Made by a program: the position numbers and the translations under genes
The notes under the pieces: model-generated
The model's database searches: none
Told to the model about the DNA's origin: nothing
Seen by the model: only the letters and a program-made list of their open reading frames with translations
NCBI GenBank assembly: GCA_017511205.1
Contig: JAFWLE010000002.1
Coordinates: 1 to 64,000, forward strand
Direction of reading: 5' to 3'
DNA: 64,000 bases
DNA from: Candidatus Saccharimonadota bacterium
GTDB lineage: Bacteria; Patescibacteriota; Saccharimonadia; Saccharimonadales; Saccharimonadaceae
Shown here: in pieces, positions 8,633 to 17,745 of the stretch
How the letters are laid out: each line of letters begins with the position of its first letter
Position numbering within the stretch: position 1 is the stretch's first letter

Positions 8633-9205
8633 TTACTCCTCGCCCCAAAGCTCTTCATTATCAGCTATTTCAGAATCGTAATCTACTGGCTCTAAATCAC
8701 CCTTGTCGTTCATCTTGTAAAAGGCATCTTTAACCCCCTTAATATGGTCGATAAACAAAATCCCGTTTAGATGATCAATTTCGTGAAGCAAAGTCCGCGC
8801 AAGCTCATCTGTTGCTTTTATTCGTACCTCTGTACCGTCTTCAAGTTTTGCTTTAACTCGTACCTTAGTCTCCCGTGGCACCATACCGTAAACTGTCGGT
8901 ACGGACAAACATCCTTCATAGTCTTTTTTTACTTTACCCTCAGCCTTAATCACCTCTGGATTAATTAAAGCTGTAAAAGAAGCATTTTTCTTATCATTCA
9001 TATCATCGCGCACAATGATGATACGTTTATTCACTCCAATCTGAGGCGCTGCCATCGCTGCCGAAAGCTCGTAAGGATGCTTTTTCTCCCAGTCTAGCGA
9101 TAGTTTTCGCATATCAGCAATAATCCCTAAAATCTCATCATCGATTCTATGGACTTTCTCTGATTTCTCCCTTAAACGCTTATCTGGCGTGGTGATTATT
9201 TCCAT
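8633..9205 (-). CDS. def: Peptide deformylase
   Basis: Metallohydrolase that removes the formyl group from new proteins. All three motifs are present: AAMAAPQIG at 49-57 (first motif, with Ala-Met in place of Gly-Leu), EGCLS at 97-101 with the metal-binding Cys, and HEIDH at 141-145 with two metal-binding His and the catalytic Glu. At 190 residues it is normal length. First gene of a def-fmt operon. On the minus strand TATAAT (9217-9212) lies 6 nt before the ATG and there is no Shine-Dalgarno. Confidence 0.96.
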   Translation of the reverse strand: MEIITTPDKRLREKSEKVHRIDDEILGIIADMRKLSLDWEKKHPYELSAAMAAPQIGVNKRIIIVRDDMNDKKNASFTALINPEVIKAEGKVKKDYEGCLSVPTVYGMVPRETKVRVKAKLEDGTEVRIKATDELARTLLHEIDHLNGILFIDHIKGVKDAFYKMNDKGDLEPVDYDSEIADNEELWGEE

Positions 9206-9247
9206 AAGCCTATTATAGCATATTTAAGGGGTGAAGTAAATAATAGT

Positions 9248-10198
9248 TTAAAGCTTAACAATCAATTCGCTAGAATCAAGCTTTTGGTCCTTAAGCGACA
9301 CACTCTTAATTGCTGGATTTTCATAAGTGTTATAGTAGTAAGTCTGTGTCGCCGTGGAGTAGCCACCGGTATAAATTGTTTTTTCGAATGTGCCATCTGC
9401 CATTGCTGCCGCTCCGTCAATCATTGCTACCCCAGTTAGAGTATGGAATAATCGAGACACATTTGACGTTTCATCCTCTTGCACGGGGTAATGCGTATTC
9501 AGATAAGCTACTCTGATGAATCTTGAAGGGGCATAGTAGTCACCAGGTAGACCCCTCATTAATGATCCGCTGCCAAATGGTTTCATTACGGCTTTATCCC
9601 ATTTTATTCCTGCGGGCATCAGTGGGAACAGATTCATATAATTGCGTAAATTCTCTTTGTGCCATGCGTAACCAGGTTGATTAGTTAGAATATCTACTTC
9701 GTTCTCAAAAATTTCCATACCTTTATCAGTATATTCTACTACAATTGACCTCTTACTATCACCAATTAGCCAATGCAATTCAGAAACTGGGTATTTTGCA
9801 TTAATTGCTTTTGCTACTATTGCAACGCTAGGCAAAGTTTTTTCTATTTCATCCACAGTTTTGAAATTTAAAGCTACCCAAAGCGGGAATTCGTATGCCG
9901 CTACATTGATTTTGCCCTCTACTGGTGTATTCTCATATTTGGCATAACCAGGGAAGTTTAACCCTGCAATCGCTAAACCATGCTCGTTTGCACAATCAAA
10001 ATATAGAGGTGTATTTTCTTCTACAATCGCCATTCCGATGATTGCTGGAGAGTTTGCCATCTCTCCCAAAAATGCTGATTTATACTTATACCCGCGCGGC
10101 GTAATTACTACTTTCTCGCCGTATCCAGTATTCCAATCTAGATTTCGCCCAAAAAACATGTTCCCGTCTTTATCGCTAAATCTCACCCCAGTACACAT
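9248..10198 (-). CDS. Linear amide C-N hydrolase, choloylglycine hydrolase family
   Basis: Ntn-hydrolase of the bile salt hydrolase/penicillin V acylase family (316 residues). After Met removal Cys2 would be the N-terminal nucleophile. The family active-site set is present at equivalent positions: C2, R18, D21, N81, N173 and R226, the last in the LPGDYYAPSRF segment. No signal peptide, so it is probably cytoplasmic. A strong AAGGAGGTGA precedes the ATG. The substrate could be conjugated bile acids, penicillin V, acyl-homoserine lactones or another amide; sequence alone does not decide. Confidence 0.9.
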   Translation of the reverse strand: MCTGVRFSDKDGNMFFGRNLDWNTGYGEKVVITPRGYKYKSAFLGEMANSPAIIGMAIVEENTPLYFDCANEHGLAIAGLNFPGYAKYENTPVEGKINVAAYEFPLWVALNFKTVDEIEKTLPSVAIVAKAINAKYPVSELHWLIGDSKRSIVVEYTDKGMEIFENEVDILTNQPGYAWHKENLRNYMNLFPLMPAGIKWDKAVMKPFGSGSLMRGLPGDYYAPSRFIRVAYLNTHYPVQEDETSNVSRLFHTLTGVAMIDGAAAMADGTFEKTIYTGGYSTATQTYYYNTYENPAIKSVSLKDQKLDSSELIVKL

Positions 10199-10248
10199 GT
10201 CACCTCCTTATTAATGCTTATTTTTATTATATCGTAAAAAAGTTGTTT

Positions 10249-12171
10249 CTACAAGAGTCCTGGCGGATCAAGGGTTATTTTAAAGCTCTTATCTAGCCCC
10301 GAGCATGCCTCTAAAAGCGCCTTCCTTGACCTACTTCTCACTACAATTTGCCAAGTATATCCCTTTAAAGTCCGTTCGTGAAACGCCGGTTGCGGTGGGG
10401 AAACTACTAAACGGCTATCATTTTTGAGTTTATTTATCAGCTCTCGCACTTTTTTTAGTACTATCGCCTCCGTTTTCATAGTGATTTCCAGTCTCATCAC
10501 AAATTTAAACGGCGGGAAACCGGCTCGCTGTCGCTTTGAGATCAAATACTTATAAAACCCCAGATAATCCTCGTCTGCCGCGAATTTCAGCACGGGGTGT
10601 TCTGGCCGAAAAGTTTGGATGAACACCTCTGCAGCCGAAAGATGCCCTCTGCCCACTCTCCCAATTACCTGGGTAAGCAGTTGGAAGGTCCGTTCTTCCG
10701 CCATATAATCTGGGAGTGATAGCCCAGCGTCCGCCTGCACTACCCCTATTGTTGCAAGTTTCGGTAAATCTAGCCCCTTGGCCAAAATCTGCGTCCCCAC
10801 CAGAATGTCCACTTCGCCGTTATGTACTTCTGGATACATCGCATCTAGTCCTTCGCCTTTTTTGTTATCGGCGTCAAACCGTCGCACTCTAGCTTTAGGG
10901 AATAGTTTACAAAGTTCCGTCTCTAATAGTTTTGTTCCAAATCCCTTATGCACTAACCCTGGCGCGCCGCATTTCGGACAAACTGTTGGCACTGGTCTAG
11001 AAAAACCGCAAGTATGACATTGTAATACATACGTATCAGCGTGTAGCGTAAGTGGTAGAAAACAATGCGGGCAAAGTAACTCCTCGCCACAGTTCTCACA
11101 GATCGTCAGCGGGGAAGAACCTCTACGATTATGGAATATCAGCGTTTGTCGCCTCTGTTCCAAATTCTCAGAAATCGCTTTTAAAAGCGAACTAGAAAAA
11201 TACCGATTTTTATTGAATTCATCTCTGTCTTTAAAATCGATAATCCTAATTTGTGGCTTCGTGGCAGCAGTTTTTGCTTTCTCTGTTAAAGTCACCACCG
11301 CATCTTGTCGCGAAGCTAGATAAAAGTCTTCTACCGTCGGAGTAGCCGAACCAAGTATTAGAGGGCAACCTAGTCTGGAAGCCATAAAACTCGCTACCCT
11401 AATTGCCGAGTAGCGTGGCGGATTTTCTTGATAGTAGCTATTTTCGTGTTCCTCATCGATAATAATTAGCCCCAAATTATTAAGTGGCGCAAATAGCGCC
11501 GATCTCGCCCCAATTACAATCAAAGGGTCCTCGTTTTCTAGAAGAGAATTAAAAATCAAATGCCTTTCTGCCTCTGTTTGACCAGAATGCATTACTACCA
11601 CTTTATCACCAAACACTTCACGGAACACTTGTACTAGTTGTCCAGTCAGGGCGATTTCGGGCACCAGTAGGATAACTGAATTTTGCCCAGAAAGGGCCTT
11701 ATCAGCCATTTTAAGGTAGATATTGGTTTTACCACTACCAGTAACGCCAAACAGCAGTTTCGTCGCTCCTGGGGCCTTTGACAGCCCTTCTAGGGCCATT
11801 TTTTGCGCAGGGTTAAGCTGAATAGACGACTTTTTAGCCCTGTCGCCAATCCCGAACATTTGTTCGGTTTTTCTGCGTTTCTTCTCGACCCCTTTAGGTA
11901 TTACCAATGACACCGCTGCCCCTAGCGGCGCTTTATAATAATCATGTACAAACTGCACTGTGTCCAAAAGATGACCCGGTAATGACTTTGAATACAAAAC
12001 TTTAGAAATTGATTTGGTCTGAAAATCCGGTTGCGCAACTTTTTTAACGACCAAGCCCGGCATGACCCGCCTTGAAATCGGCACCATTACAATCTGTCCC
12101 GGTACCAGGGAATCATCAAAATCATACGTTAGCGCCTCTGTTCTTCCTTCCGGTATCACCTCATAATACAT
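10249..12171 (-). CDS. priA: Primosomal protein N' (replication restart helicase)
   Basis: Superfamily 2 DNA helicase that reloads the replisome at stalled forks. Visible parts: the N-terminal 3' DNA-binding domain (1-~100), Walker A GVTGSGKT at 142-149, DEEH near 238, and a zinc region with paired cysteines (CENC, CPHC, CHTC, CPKC) near 357-405 inserted between the helicase lobes, then motifs V-VI and the C-terminal domain. At 640 residues it is slightly short. On the minus strand TATAAT (12183-12178) is 6 nt before the ATG. Divergent from the regulator at 12280. Confidence 0.96.
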   Translation of the reverse strand: MYYEVIPEGRTEALTYDFDDSLVPGQIVMVPISRRVMPGLVVKKVAQPDFQTKSISKVLYSKSLPGHLLDTVQFVHDYYKAPLGAAVSLVIPKGVEKKRRKTEQMFGIGDRAKKSSIQLNPAQKMALEGLSKAPGATKLLFGVTGSGKTNIYLKMADKALSGQNSVILLVPEIALTGQLVQVFREVFGDKVVVMHSGQTEAERHLIFNSLLENEDPLIVIGARSALFAPLNNLGLIIIDEEHENSYYQENPPRYSAIRVASFMASRLGCPLILGSATPTVEDFYLASRQDAVVTLTEKAKTAATKPQIRIIDFKDRDEFNKNRYFSSSLLKAISENLEQRRQTLIFHNRRGSSPLTICENCGEELLCPHCFLPLTLHADTYVLQCHTCGFSRPVPTVCPKCGAPGLVHKGFGTKLLETELCKLFPKARVRRFDADNKKGEGLDAMYPEVHNGEVDILVGTQILAKGLDLPKLATIGVVQADAGLSLPDYMAEERTFQLLTQVIGRVGRGHLSAAEVFIQTFRPEHPVLKFAADEDYLGFYKYLISKRQRAGFPPFKFVMRLEITMKTEAIVLKKVRELINKLKNDSRLVVSPPQPAFHERTLKGYTWQIVVRSRSRKALLEACSGLDKSFKITLDPPGLL

Positions 12172-12279
12172 ATTTTGATTATACCACGAAGGCCACCATC
12201 TCTATTCTGGCTTTTCATCAAATTTTTGTTGTATTTTTTACATTTTTTGTTATAATAGGGAGAGTTAAAGCGAGGTAAT

Positions 12280-12570
12280 ATGTTAGAAATATTCGTTACA
12301 TCTAGAGTGCGCCGTAAAATTTTAGTGGTATTTGCCAAATACCCTGATTTTAAGACTCACGTTCGCGGTCTCGCCAAGCTGATTAAGGAGGATCCTGGTA
12401 ATATTCAGAGGGAATTAGAGCGTATGGCGGAAGGTGGTTTTCTTTTAGTAACTAAAAAAGGCAAGACTAAGATTTATCAGACCAACAAGAGTTTCCCGAT
12501 TCTCAAAGAATTACAATCTATCGTGATTAAAAGCCAAAAAGGGAACAAACCTTCTAAAACTATCGGCTAA
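12280..12570 (+). CDS. Winged-helix DNA-binding protein
   Basis: A 96-residue winged helix-turn-helix protein, probably ArsR- or MarR-like: the helix-turn-helix spans FKTHVRGLAKLIKEDPGNI (residues ~26-44) and a wing follows (FLLVTKKGKTKIYQTNK). No metal-binding cysteine motif is seen. GAGG lies 8 nt upstream of the ATG and a TATAAT box is at 12250-12255. It is divergent from priA and 12 nt before recJ, so it may be co-transcribed with recJ. Its target is unknown. Confidence 0.75.
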   Translation: MLEIFVTSRVRRKILVVFAKYPDFKTHVRGLAKLIKEDPGNIQRELERMAEGGFLLVTKKGKTKIYQTNKSFPILKELQSIVIKSQKGNKPSKTIG

Positions 12571-12582
12571 CGGGGGCATAAA

Positions 12583-14205
12583 TTGAATAAAATTTTTGCA
12601 CAATTAATAGAAAAACGGCATTTAGACGATGGTTTTTTGCATCCTAAATACGAAAATCTCGCCGATCCCTATAAACTTCCAGATTGCAAAAAAGCTATCA
12701 CTCGTATCAAAAAAGCTCTTAAAAGCCAAGAAAACATCCTTATTTACGGCGATTATGATGTCGATGGCGTAACGGCTAGCACCGTGATGGAGGAAGCTCT
12801 CATCTTATCCGGTGCTAAACCGGAAAATATTAGAATTATGTTACCAGATCGTTTTGCTGACGGTTACGGCATGAGCCCCAAAATCATTAATGAAGTCAAA
12901 AGACATCACATTACTCTAGTAATTACGGTAGACTGCGGCTCCTCGAATCACGAAATTATTGACGAATTAAACCATCTAAAAATTGACACTATCGTCACTG
13001 ACCATCACGAAACCAAAGAGACTTTACCAGAAGCTGTAGCTATCGTCAACCCTAAACGCCGTGACTACCAGGATCAAGACAGTCTCCGAGACCTCGCCGG
13101 TGTTGGTGTGGCATTTAAAATAGCCGAAGCTTTAAAAAAGGAAGGTCTCATCAAGAACGACCAAGAAAAGTGGCTACTCGACCTCGTACTTCTCGGCACT
13201 ATCTGTGACAATATGTTACTCACCCACGAGAATCGCATTTTGAGTTTTTATGGCCTCAAAGTTTTGGCTAAAACTCGTCGCCCTGGGCTTAAAGCTTTGA
13301 TACAAAAAGCCGGAGTAAAAAACTTGAACGCCGATGCGATTGGTTTTCAAATTGGCCCGCGTTTGAACGCCGCTGGTCGCCTTGATACTGCTGAGCTCTC
13401 TTTGAATCTACTACGCAGCAAGGATGCCATCACCGCCGCTCCACTCGTTGAAAAGCTCGAAACTTTGAACAAAAAACGTAAAAATGAACAACTTTTGGCT
13501 ACCAAAGAAATCGAAAAACGTGGCGTCAAGGACGATCCTGTCATTATCGAAACCGGTCATTGGCACGAAGGTATTCTCGGCATCGTAGCGGGGCATTTGG
13601 TAGAAGATTATCATAAACCCGCCTTCGTTCTTACTGAGTTAGACAATAATATCTTCAAAGGCTCTGGTCGCAGTTTTGGTGATTTTAGTCTCGCCAAGGC
13701 CTTGGATTACACCAAAGATACCATTATTAACGGAGGCGGTCACGCTGGCGCCGCTGGGGTGAAACTGGATGGCAAGAACCTCTATCAATTTCGCGAAAAA
13801 ATCAACGATTACTACCGCTCTCTTAATCTCAAAAATCAAGCCGACTACTTCGGTTTCCATGCTGACCTCGAACTCAATGATTTTTCAGACCTAAATCTAG
13901 ATCTTTTAGATGATTTAAAGCTTCTAGAACCTTTCGGGCCAGGGAACGAAGAGCCGATTTTCCGCCTAAAAGACGTACAAATTACGAATCTCGTTCGCAT
14001 GGGCGCCGAAAAAAACCATCTTCGTCTAGACCTAAAAGACAAAAACGGTAAATTCCTCAAACTTGTCGCCTTTTACGCCCCAGAGAAATGGTTTACCGTC
14101 GACCCAGATTACGACCAGATTGAGCCTCTTATTAAACTTACCGAAAATGAATATAACGGTGTCAAATCCCTCGAGGCTCGCATTATAGACATAAATATGT
14201 TATAA
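12583..14205 (+). CDS. recJ: Single-stranded-DNA-specific exonuclease RecJ
   Basis: 5'-3' single-strand exonuclease of the DHH phosphoesterase family, used in recombination and mismatch repair. Motif I YGDYDVDG lies near residues 57-64, the DHH motif TDHHE near 147 and the DHHA1 glycine motif GGGHAGAAG near 383, followed by the OB domain. At 540 residues it is normal for a compact RecJ. The start is TTG at 12583 after a weak GGGGGC site; no in-frame ATG is close. The end carries the promoter of the next gene. Confidence 0.93.
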   Translation: MNKIFAQLIEKRHLDDGFLHPKYENLADPYKLPDCKKAITRIKKALKSQENILIYGDYDVDGVTASTVMEEALILSGAKPENIRIMLPDRFADGYGMSPKIINEVKRHHITLVITVDCGSSNHEIIDELNHLKIDTIVTDHHETKETLPEAVAIVNPKRRDYQDQDSLRDLAGVGVAFKIAEALKKEGLIKNDQEKWLLDLVLLGTICDNMLLTHENRILSFYGLKVLAKTRRPGLKALIQKAGVKNLNADAIGFQIGPRLNAAGRLDTAELSLNLLRSKDAITAAPLVEKLETLNKKRKNEQLLATKEIEKRGVKDDPVIIETGHWHEGILGIVAGHLVEDYHKPAFVLTELDNNIFKGSGRSFGDFSLAKALDYTKDTIINGGGHAGAAGVKLDGKNLYQFREKINDYYRSLNLKNQADYFGFHADLELNDFSDLNLDLLDDLKLLEPFGPGNEEPIFRLKDVQITNLVRMGAEKNHLRLDLKDKNGKFLKLVAFYAPEKWFTVDPDYDQIEPLIKLTENEYNGVKSLEARIIDINML

Positions 14206-14212
14206 TTAGTCT

Positions 14213-14746
14213 ATGAGAAGAGCAATTGTTAAGTGTAAGCTTAAAAACCGTGACGAGTTTGAGAAAAAGCTCGCCGATATCGATTTAGATTTTTCTACTG
14301 TTTATTGGCAGCATGATCGTATTTACGTGCCACGAAACTATAAGCCACACGCTAATTTCCCCCGTCTCATCATGCGCACCGAAATGCGCGCCGTGGATAA
14401 ACCAGCTAAATATAGCTTTATTTTGAAACGCCACATTGAAGATTCCGGTATCGACATCGTCGAAGAAACTGTAATCAAAGATTACGAAACTATGGTCAAC
14501 GTAATTTTGCAACTCGGTTTCAAACCGACCGCCGAAGTTTCTCGTCGCCGTCAAGACCTCAAAATGGGGGAGGGAACCGTCATCTATCTTGATAAGCTTG
14601 AGAAAAAACCCGGTTACTTTGCCAAAATTGAATCTGATTTAACCGAGAACGATTCTATTACTGCCGCCAAGAAAGATCTTAGAGAAACCTTTGAAACTCT
14701 CGGCGAATCTAACTTTGTAGAAAACACTTATTTCGAGCTAAACTGA
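14213..14746 (+). CDS. CYTH domain protein (class IV adenylate cyclase-like)
   Basis: A 177-residue CYTH (CyaB/thiamine triphosphatase) domain protein, a tunnel-shaped fold that binds triphosphates. It has alternating charged residues in strands: an RAIVKCKL start in place of the usual ExExK, LIMRTE, FILKRH, IVEETVI near residue 83, RRRQDLKMGEGTVIYLDKLE near 111 and YFAKIE. The usual N-terminal ExExK signature is altered, so catalytic type is uncertain. TATAAT at 14201-14206 overlaps the recJ stop and lies 6 nt before the ATG. Confidence 0.82.
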   Translation: MRRAIVKCKLKNRDEFEKKLADIDLDFSTVYWQHDRIYVPRNYKPHANFPRLIMRTEMRAVDKPAKYSFILKRHIEDSGIDIVEETVIKDYETMVNVILQLGFKPTAEVSRRRQDLKMGEGTVIYLDKLEKKPGYFAKIESDLTENDSITAAKKDLRETFETLGESNFVENTYFELN

Positions 14747-14777
14747 TTGATTCCAACGGAATTTATCAGACATAATC

Positions 14778-14814
14778 AAAAAATGAATTGGAATTCACTT
14801 CCAATTCATTTTTT
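14778..14814. terminator. Bidirectional intrinsic terminator
   Basis: A perfect 16-bp inverted repeat (14778-14793 with 14799-14814) around a 5-nt loop, with A6 on one side and T6 on the other. It sits between the plus-strand CYTH gene and the minus-strand gene at 14875 and can serve both. Confidence 0.85.
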
Positions 14815-14874
14815 CTAACTGGCCTTTTTTACTGAACTTTTTTCCTCCGGAAAAAAATCAAAGCGAAGCGTCAG

Positions 14875-15867
14875 TTATCCTCTTGGTGGTTCGCCATCTG
14901 GCTCGCCGAGCAGCTTCTTGCTCTTGATTTCGTATCTCTTACCATTCACCGGTGAAATATAATAATCCTCGTTAAGCAAATTCACGAACATCGTGAGGTC
15001 CTTATCGTCCATGATAATAATTGATCCGTCGTCATCCGTCATCAGCTCTAACTGCATTTCATCTGCGTAATCAAGCAGTTTATCCTGCGGCATCTCTTCA
15101 GCAATGTCCATTGCCTGCACTTTTTTCAGAATTGGCTTCTTGTCCGCGAGCAAGGCATCAAGCGTCAATCCTTCTGCAAACGACAGTTTGTATTTTTCGG
15201 CCAGTTCCTTAGCTTTTGCCTCCGCAATCACCTGGGATTTATAATCATATTGGAACAAATTCTCAAATTTCGCCTGGTTAAATACGATAATATTATCATC
15301 TACAATTGCTACCTGGTTATCTTCTGGCATCTTAAGAGCGATTTCCGCCGAAAACGGCTCAAACGATTCGCCATTGATTTCCCACGATGCCGCTCCTTTT
15401 AAAGCCGACGAAGCTGGAAGCAGTTTCGCGACATAAAACGTCTTCATTCCATCCTCGCCCGGATAGGTAAACTTCGCGATAATCCCTTTAACTTTCTTAA
15501 AATCATATTCGTTTTCAGAGAAGTAATCGATATCCTTGTATTCATTCTCAATCAAATGGATCAAGGTCTCCGCTCGTCCGACTTTAGATAGCTTGGTACG
15601 ATAAATCACCTTTTCTTCACCGTCCGAGCGCTCGTATTCCCGGCACTCCAAACCCTTATCTGCCTCTTCCAAGATGTAATGAATGGCCTCTTGCATAAAC
15701 ATCGATTTTACCGCACCAGTCAGTTTATCCGAGTATTTTATCTTATATGGTGTATAGTTTTTGTTAAACAAAAACAGCTCCGCCGAAACGTTGTTTTTTA
15801 CTTCGTCAATTTCGTTTGCCCACAGAAACACGTCAAACGGCTCACCACTTTCTTCCTTTTCTGTCAT
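14875..15867 (-). CDS. DUF4868 / Kiwa KwaB-like protein
   Basis: A 330-residue soluble acidic protein. The order of elements resembles DUF4868 proteins, the family of the anti-phage Kiwa subunit KwaB: a central beta-rich region (KTFYVAKLL, then VAIVDDNIIVFNQAKFENLFQYD near 188-210) and a C-terminal domain ending MFVNLLNEDYYISPVNGK and YEIKSKK. The usual membrane partner KwaA is not adjacent: flanking genes are a CYTH protein and a small coiled-coil protein. GAGG lies 8 nt before the ATG on the minus strand. The assignment is by remembered family pattern. Confidence 0.65.
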   Translation of the reverse strand: MTEKEESGEPFDVFLWANEIDEVKNNVSAELFLFNKNYTPYKIKYSDKLTGAVKSMFMQEAIHYILEEADKGLECREYERSDGEEKVIYRTKLSKVGRAETLIHLIENEYKDIDYFSENEYDFKKVKGIIAKFTYPGEDGMKTFYVAKLLPASSALKGAASWEINGESFEPFSAEIALKMPEDNQVAIVDDNIIVFNQAKFENLFQYDYKSQVIAEAKAKELAEKYKLSFAEGLTLDALLADKKPILKKVQAMDIAEEMPQDKLLDYADEMQLELMTDDDGSIIIMDDKDLTMFVNLLNEDYYISPVNGKRYEIKSKKLLGEPDGEPPRG

Positions 15868-15939
15868 AAATTACCTCACTTTGTTAATTTCTTTCATTAT
15901 ACCACGGGAAGCAAAAAGCATCAAAAATCTTGAGGATAG

Positions 15940-15966
15940 AAAAAGCCGGCAACTAAAGTTGCCGGC
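15940..15966 (-). terminator. Intrinsic terminator
   Basis: GCCGGCAACT pairs with AGTTGCCGGC around a 2-nt loop (15945-15966). On the minus strand it is followed by TTTTT, so it ends the gene at 15983-16288. Confidence 0.85.
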
Positions 15967-15982
15967 AGGGAAGGGTAATGGC

Positions 15983-16288
15983 TTATCTAGTAGAAATTGA
16001 GGCTTGGAACCTGTAGGAGAAATTTGCTTCCTCCCTTAAGTCCTCGATTTTCCGAATCATGCACCTGTACTCAGCCATGGTTTCATCAAGGAATTCCAAA
16101 GCATCTCTGTGAAGACAGTCAAGCCTGTCAATCACATCACAGAGTTCACTGGGATCTACATTCTGTTCGGGAACATAGCCCTTTTTAGTGCGGCTCTTCA
16201 GCTCCACTAAGTTATCCTCTACGTCCTGCAGCTCAGTCATTAACCGGTTGAATTCTTCTTTTTCACAGAATCCAGTTCTTCTTTCCAT
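15983..16288 (-). CDS. Hypothetical coiled-coil protein
   Basis: A 101-residue, predicted all-helical protein with heptad-like spacing (EFNRLMTELQDVEDNLVELK, later CDVIDRLDCLHRDALEFL). Four cysteines are scattered and form no obvious metal site. A strong AGGAGG lies ~8 nt before the ATG on the minus strand, and a clear terminator follows, so the gene is well framed as a single transcription unit. I recognise no family. Confidence 0.65.
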   Translation of the reverse strand: MERRTGFCEKEEFNRLMTELQDVEDNLVELKSRTKKGYVPEQNVDPSELCDVIDRLDCLHRDALEFLDETMAEYRCMIRKIEDLREEANFSYRFQASISTR

Positions 16289-16835
16289 GTACTCCCACCT
16301 CCTATACTAACAGCGTATCTTCTAATTATATCACAAAACATAACAAAAATCAAGAGGGAACTGTTCGGTTTTTACGACCCCATATGTTCGGTTTTTTTCG
16401 CATAAGTGTTCGGTAAATTAACAGAGAAGTTTTCCACAATTGCGAAAAACTAATATTAAAAAAAGTCCAAAAAAGCTCTTGCATTTTTTTTGAAAACATA
16501 CTAAACTTAAATCAAGCGAATAACAAACAAAAACGCTAAACAAAATCGCACATTAAAAAAGTTTGAGACCGATCATCTAGGAGCTTCGCGCGCATTAAAT
16601 ATTAAGCGAGATGCGAAAAAACAATCGTGCGCTCTTTCCTTAAACACACCTCCCAATAAAACTCTATATGGTCTAAAAACGCAATAAGTCTCTCAACGGC
16701 TATGATTATGTGATCTGACTTTAAGTTAGGTCGGACAATCGTAGTGGATTATATTGTGGGAAAACAAAAATCAAAGCAGAAACAAACCCGCTGAAGTTTC
16801 TAGTTGAACGGCCTCAAACGATGTATAATTAATAT
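16289..16835. other. Gene-free region upstream of the division cluster
   Basis: A 547-bp A/T-rich intergenic region. It holds three copies of TGTTCGGT at 16362, 16385 and 16407 (22-23 nt apart, about two helical turns), a possible promoter TTGCAT near 16480, weak hairpins around 16580-16640, and the leaderless -10 box of rsmH at 16824-16829. No open frame of note. No mraZ gene, which often starts such clusters, is present. Confidence 0.6.
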
Positions 16836-17711
16836 ATGGAGAAACTACATATCCCTGTATTACTGTCGAGAGTCCTAGCAGGGCTAAATCCTAAACCAGG
16901 CGAGTTTTATTTAGATTTGACCGCTGGCTTTGGAGGGCATGCTAGAAGTATTTTGGATGTGACACAGCAATTTAAGGGTTCGGTTCTAATTGATCGTGAT
17001 GAATTCGCTACAGAGTACTTAAAACGCGAGTTCCCCTCAACGCTTCAGATTATGAACACGGATTTTTACAGTGCGGTGCTGCAGCTTTTACAGTGTGGAA
17101 TGACTTTTGATATGATACTGGCCGATTTTGGAGTTTCTTCTCCGCAACTAGATAGAACTGAGCGGGGTTTTTCGTATCAATCGGATGGCCCACTGGATAT
17201 GCGGATGGATACTAGGCAGAAATTAACTGCGGACGATATCGTTAACCATTACGGCGAAAGGGAATTAGCGGACATTTTAGTCACCTTTGGTGAAGAGCCG
17301 AAGGGTCGCGCCAAAATGCTAGCTAGAGAAATCGTGCATCATCGTCCGGTCAAAAGTACCAAAGAGCTTGCTGATATTATTATTAGTAAATCACGTTATT
17401 CTAGAACTCACCCAGCCGCCAGAGTGTTTCAAGCTATTCGTATTGTCGTGAACGGTGAATTAGACGAAATAGAAAAGACTCTCCCGCTTTTACCAGATCT
17501 CTTAAACAAGGATGGCCGTCTAGCTATCATTACATTTCATAGCCTAGAGGATCGCCTGGTCAAGGATTATCTCAAAGAAGCCAGCAGCTTCGGTGAAGAA
17601 TCCAAACTAGAGGTCATCAATAAGAAGCCAATTGTTGCGGATAACGAGGAGTTGATTATCAACCCGCGGGCTAGAAGCGCCAAACTGCGATTAGCCAAAA
17701 AGCGGAATTGA
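16836..17711 (+). CDS. rsmH: 16S rRNA (cytosine-1402-N4)-methyltransferase
   Basis: Methylates N4 of C1402 in the 16S rRNA P site using S-adenosylmethionine. The SAM-binding motif GFGGHARSIL is near residue 30; the family signatures DFGVSSPQLD and GPLDMRMD follow near 100-125; HPAARVFQAIRIVVNGEL and the C-terminal TFHSLEDR are also clear. At 291 residues it is slightly short. First gene of the cell division and wall cluster. TATAAT at 16824-16829 is 6 nt before the ATG, and no Shine-Dalgarno is seen. Confidence 0.96.
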   Translation: MEKLHIPVLLSRVLAGLNPKPGEFYLDLTAGFGGHARSILDVTQQFKGSVLIDRDEFATEYLKREFPSTLQIMNTDFYSAVLQLLQCGMTFDMILADFGVSSPQLDRTERGFSYQSDGPLDMRMDTRQKLTADDIVNHYGERELADILVTFGEEPKGRAKMLAREIVHHRPVKSTKELADIIISKSRYSRTHPAARVFQAIRIVVNGELDEIEKTLPLLPDLLNKDGRLAIITFHSLEDRLVKDYLKEASSFGEESKLEVINKKPIVADNEELIINPRARSAKLRLAKKRN

Positions 17712-17745
17712 TAAAACAAAAACGTAAAAATAAAGGAGGCAAAAT

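Noticed and set aside
16289-16835. Replication origin
   Set aside because: One TTTTCCACA-like word near 16431 is the only DnaA-box-like sequence; no dnaA, dnaN or box cluster is present.
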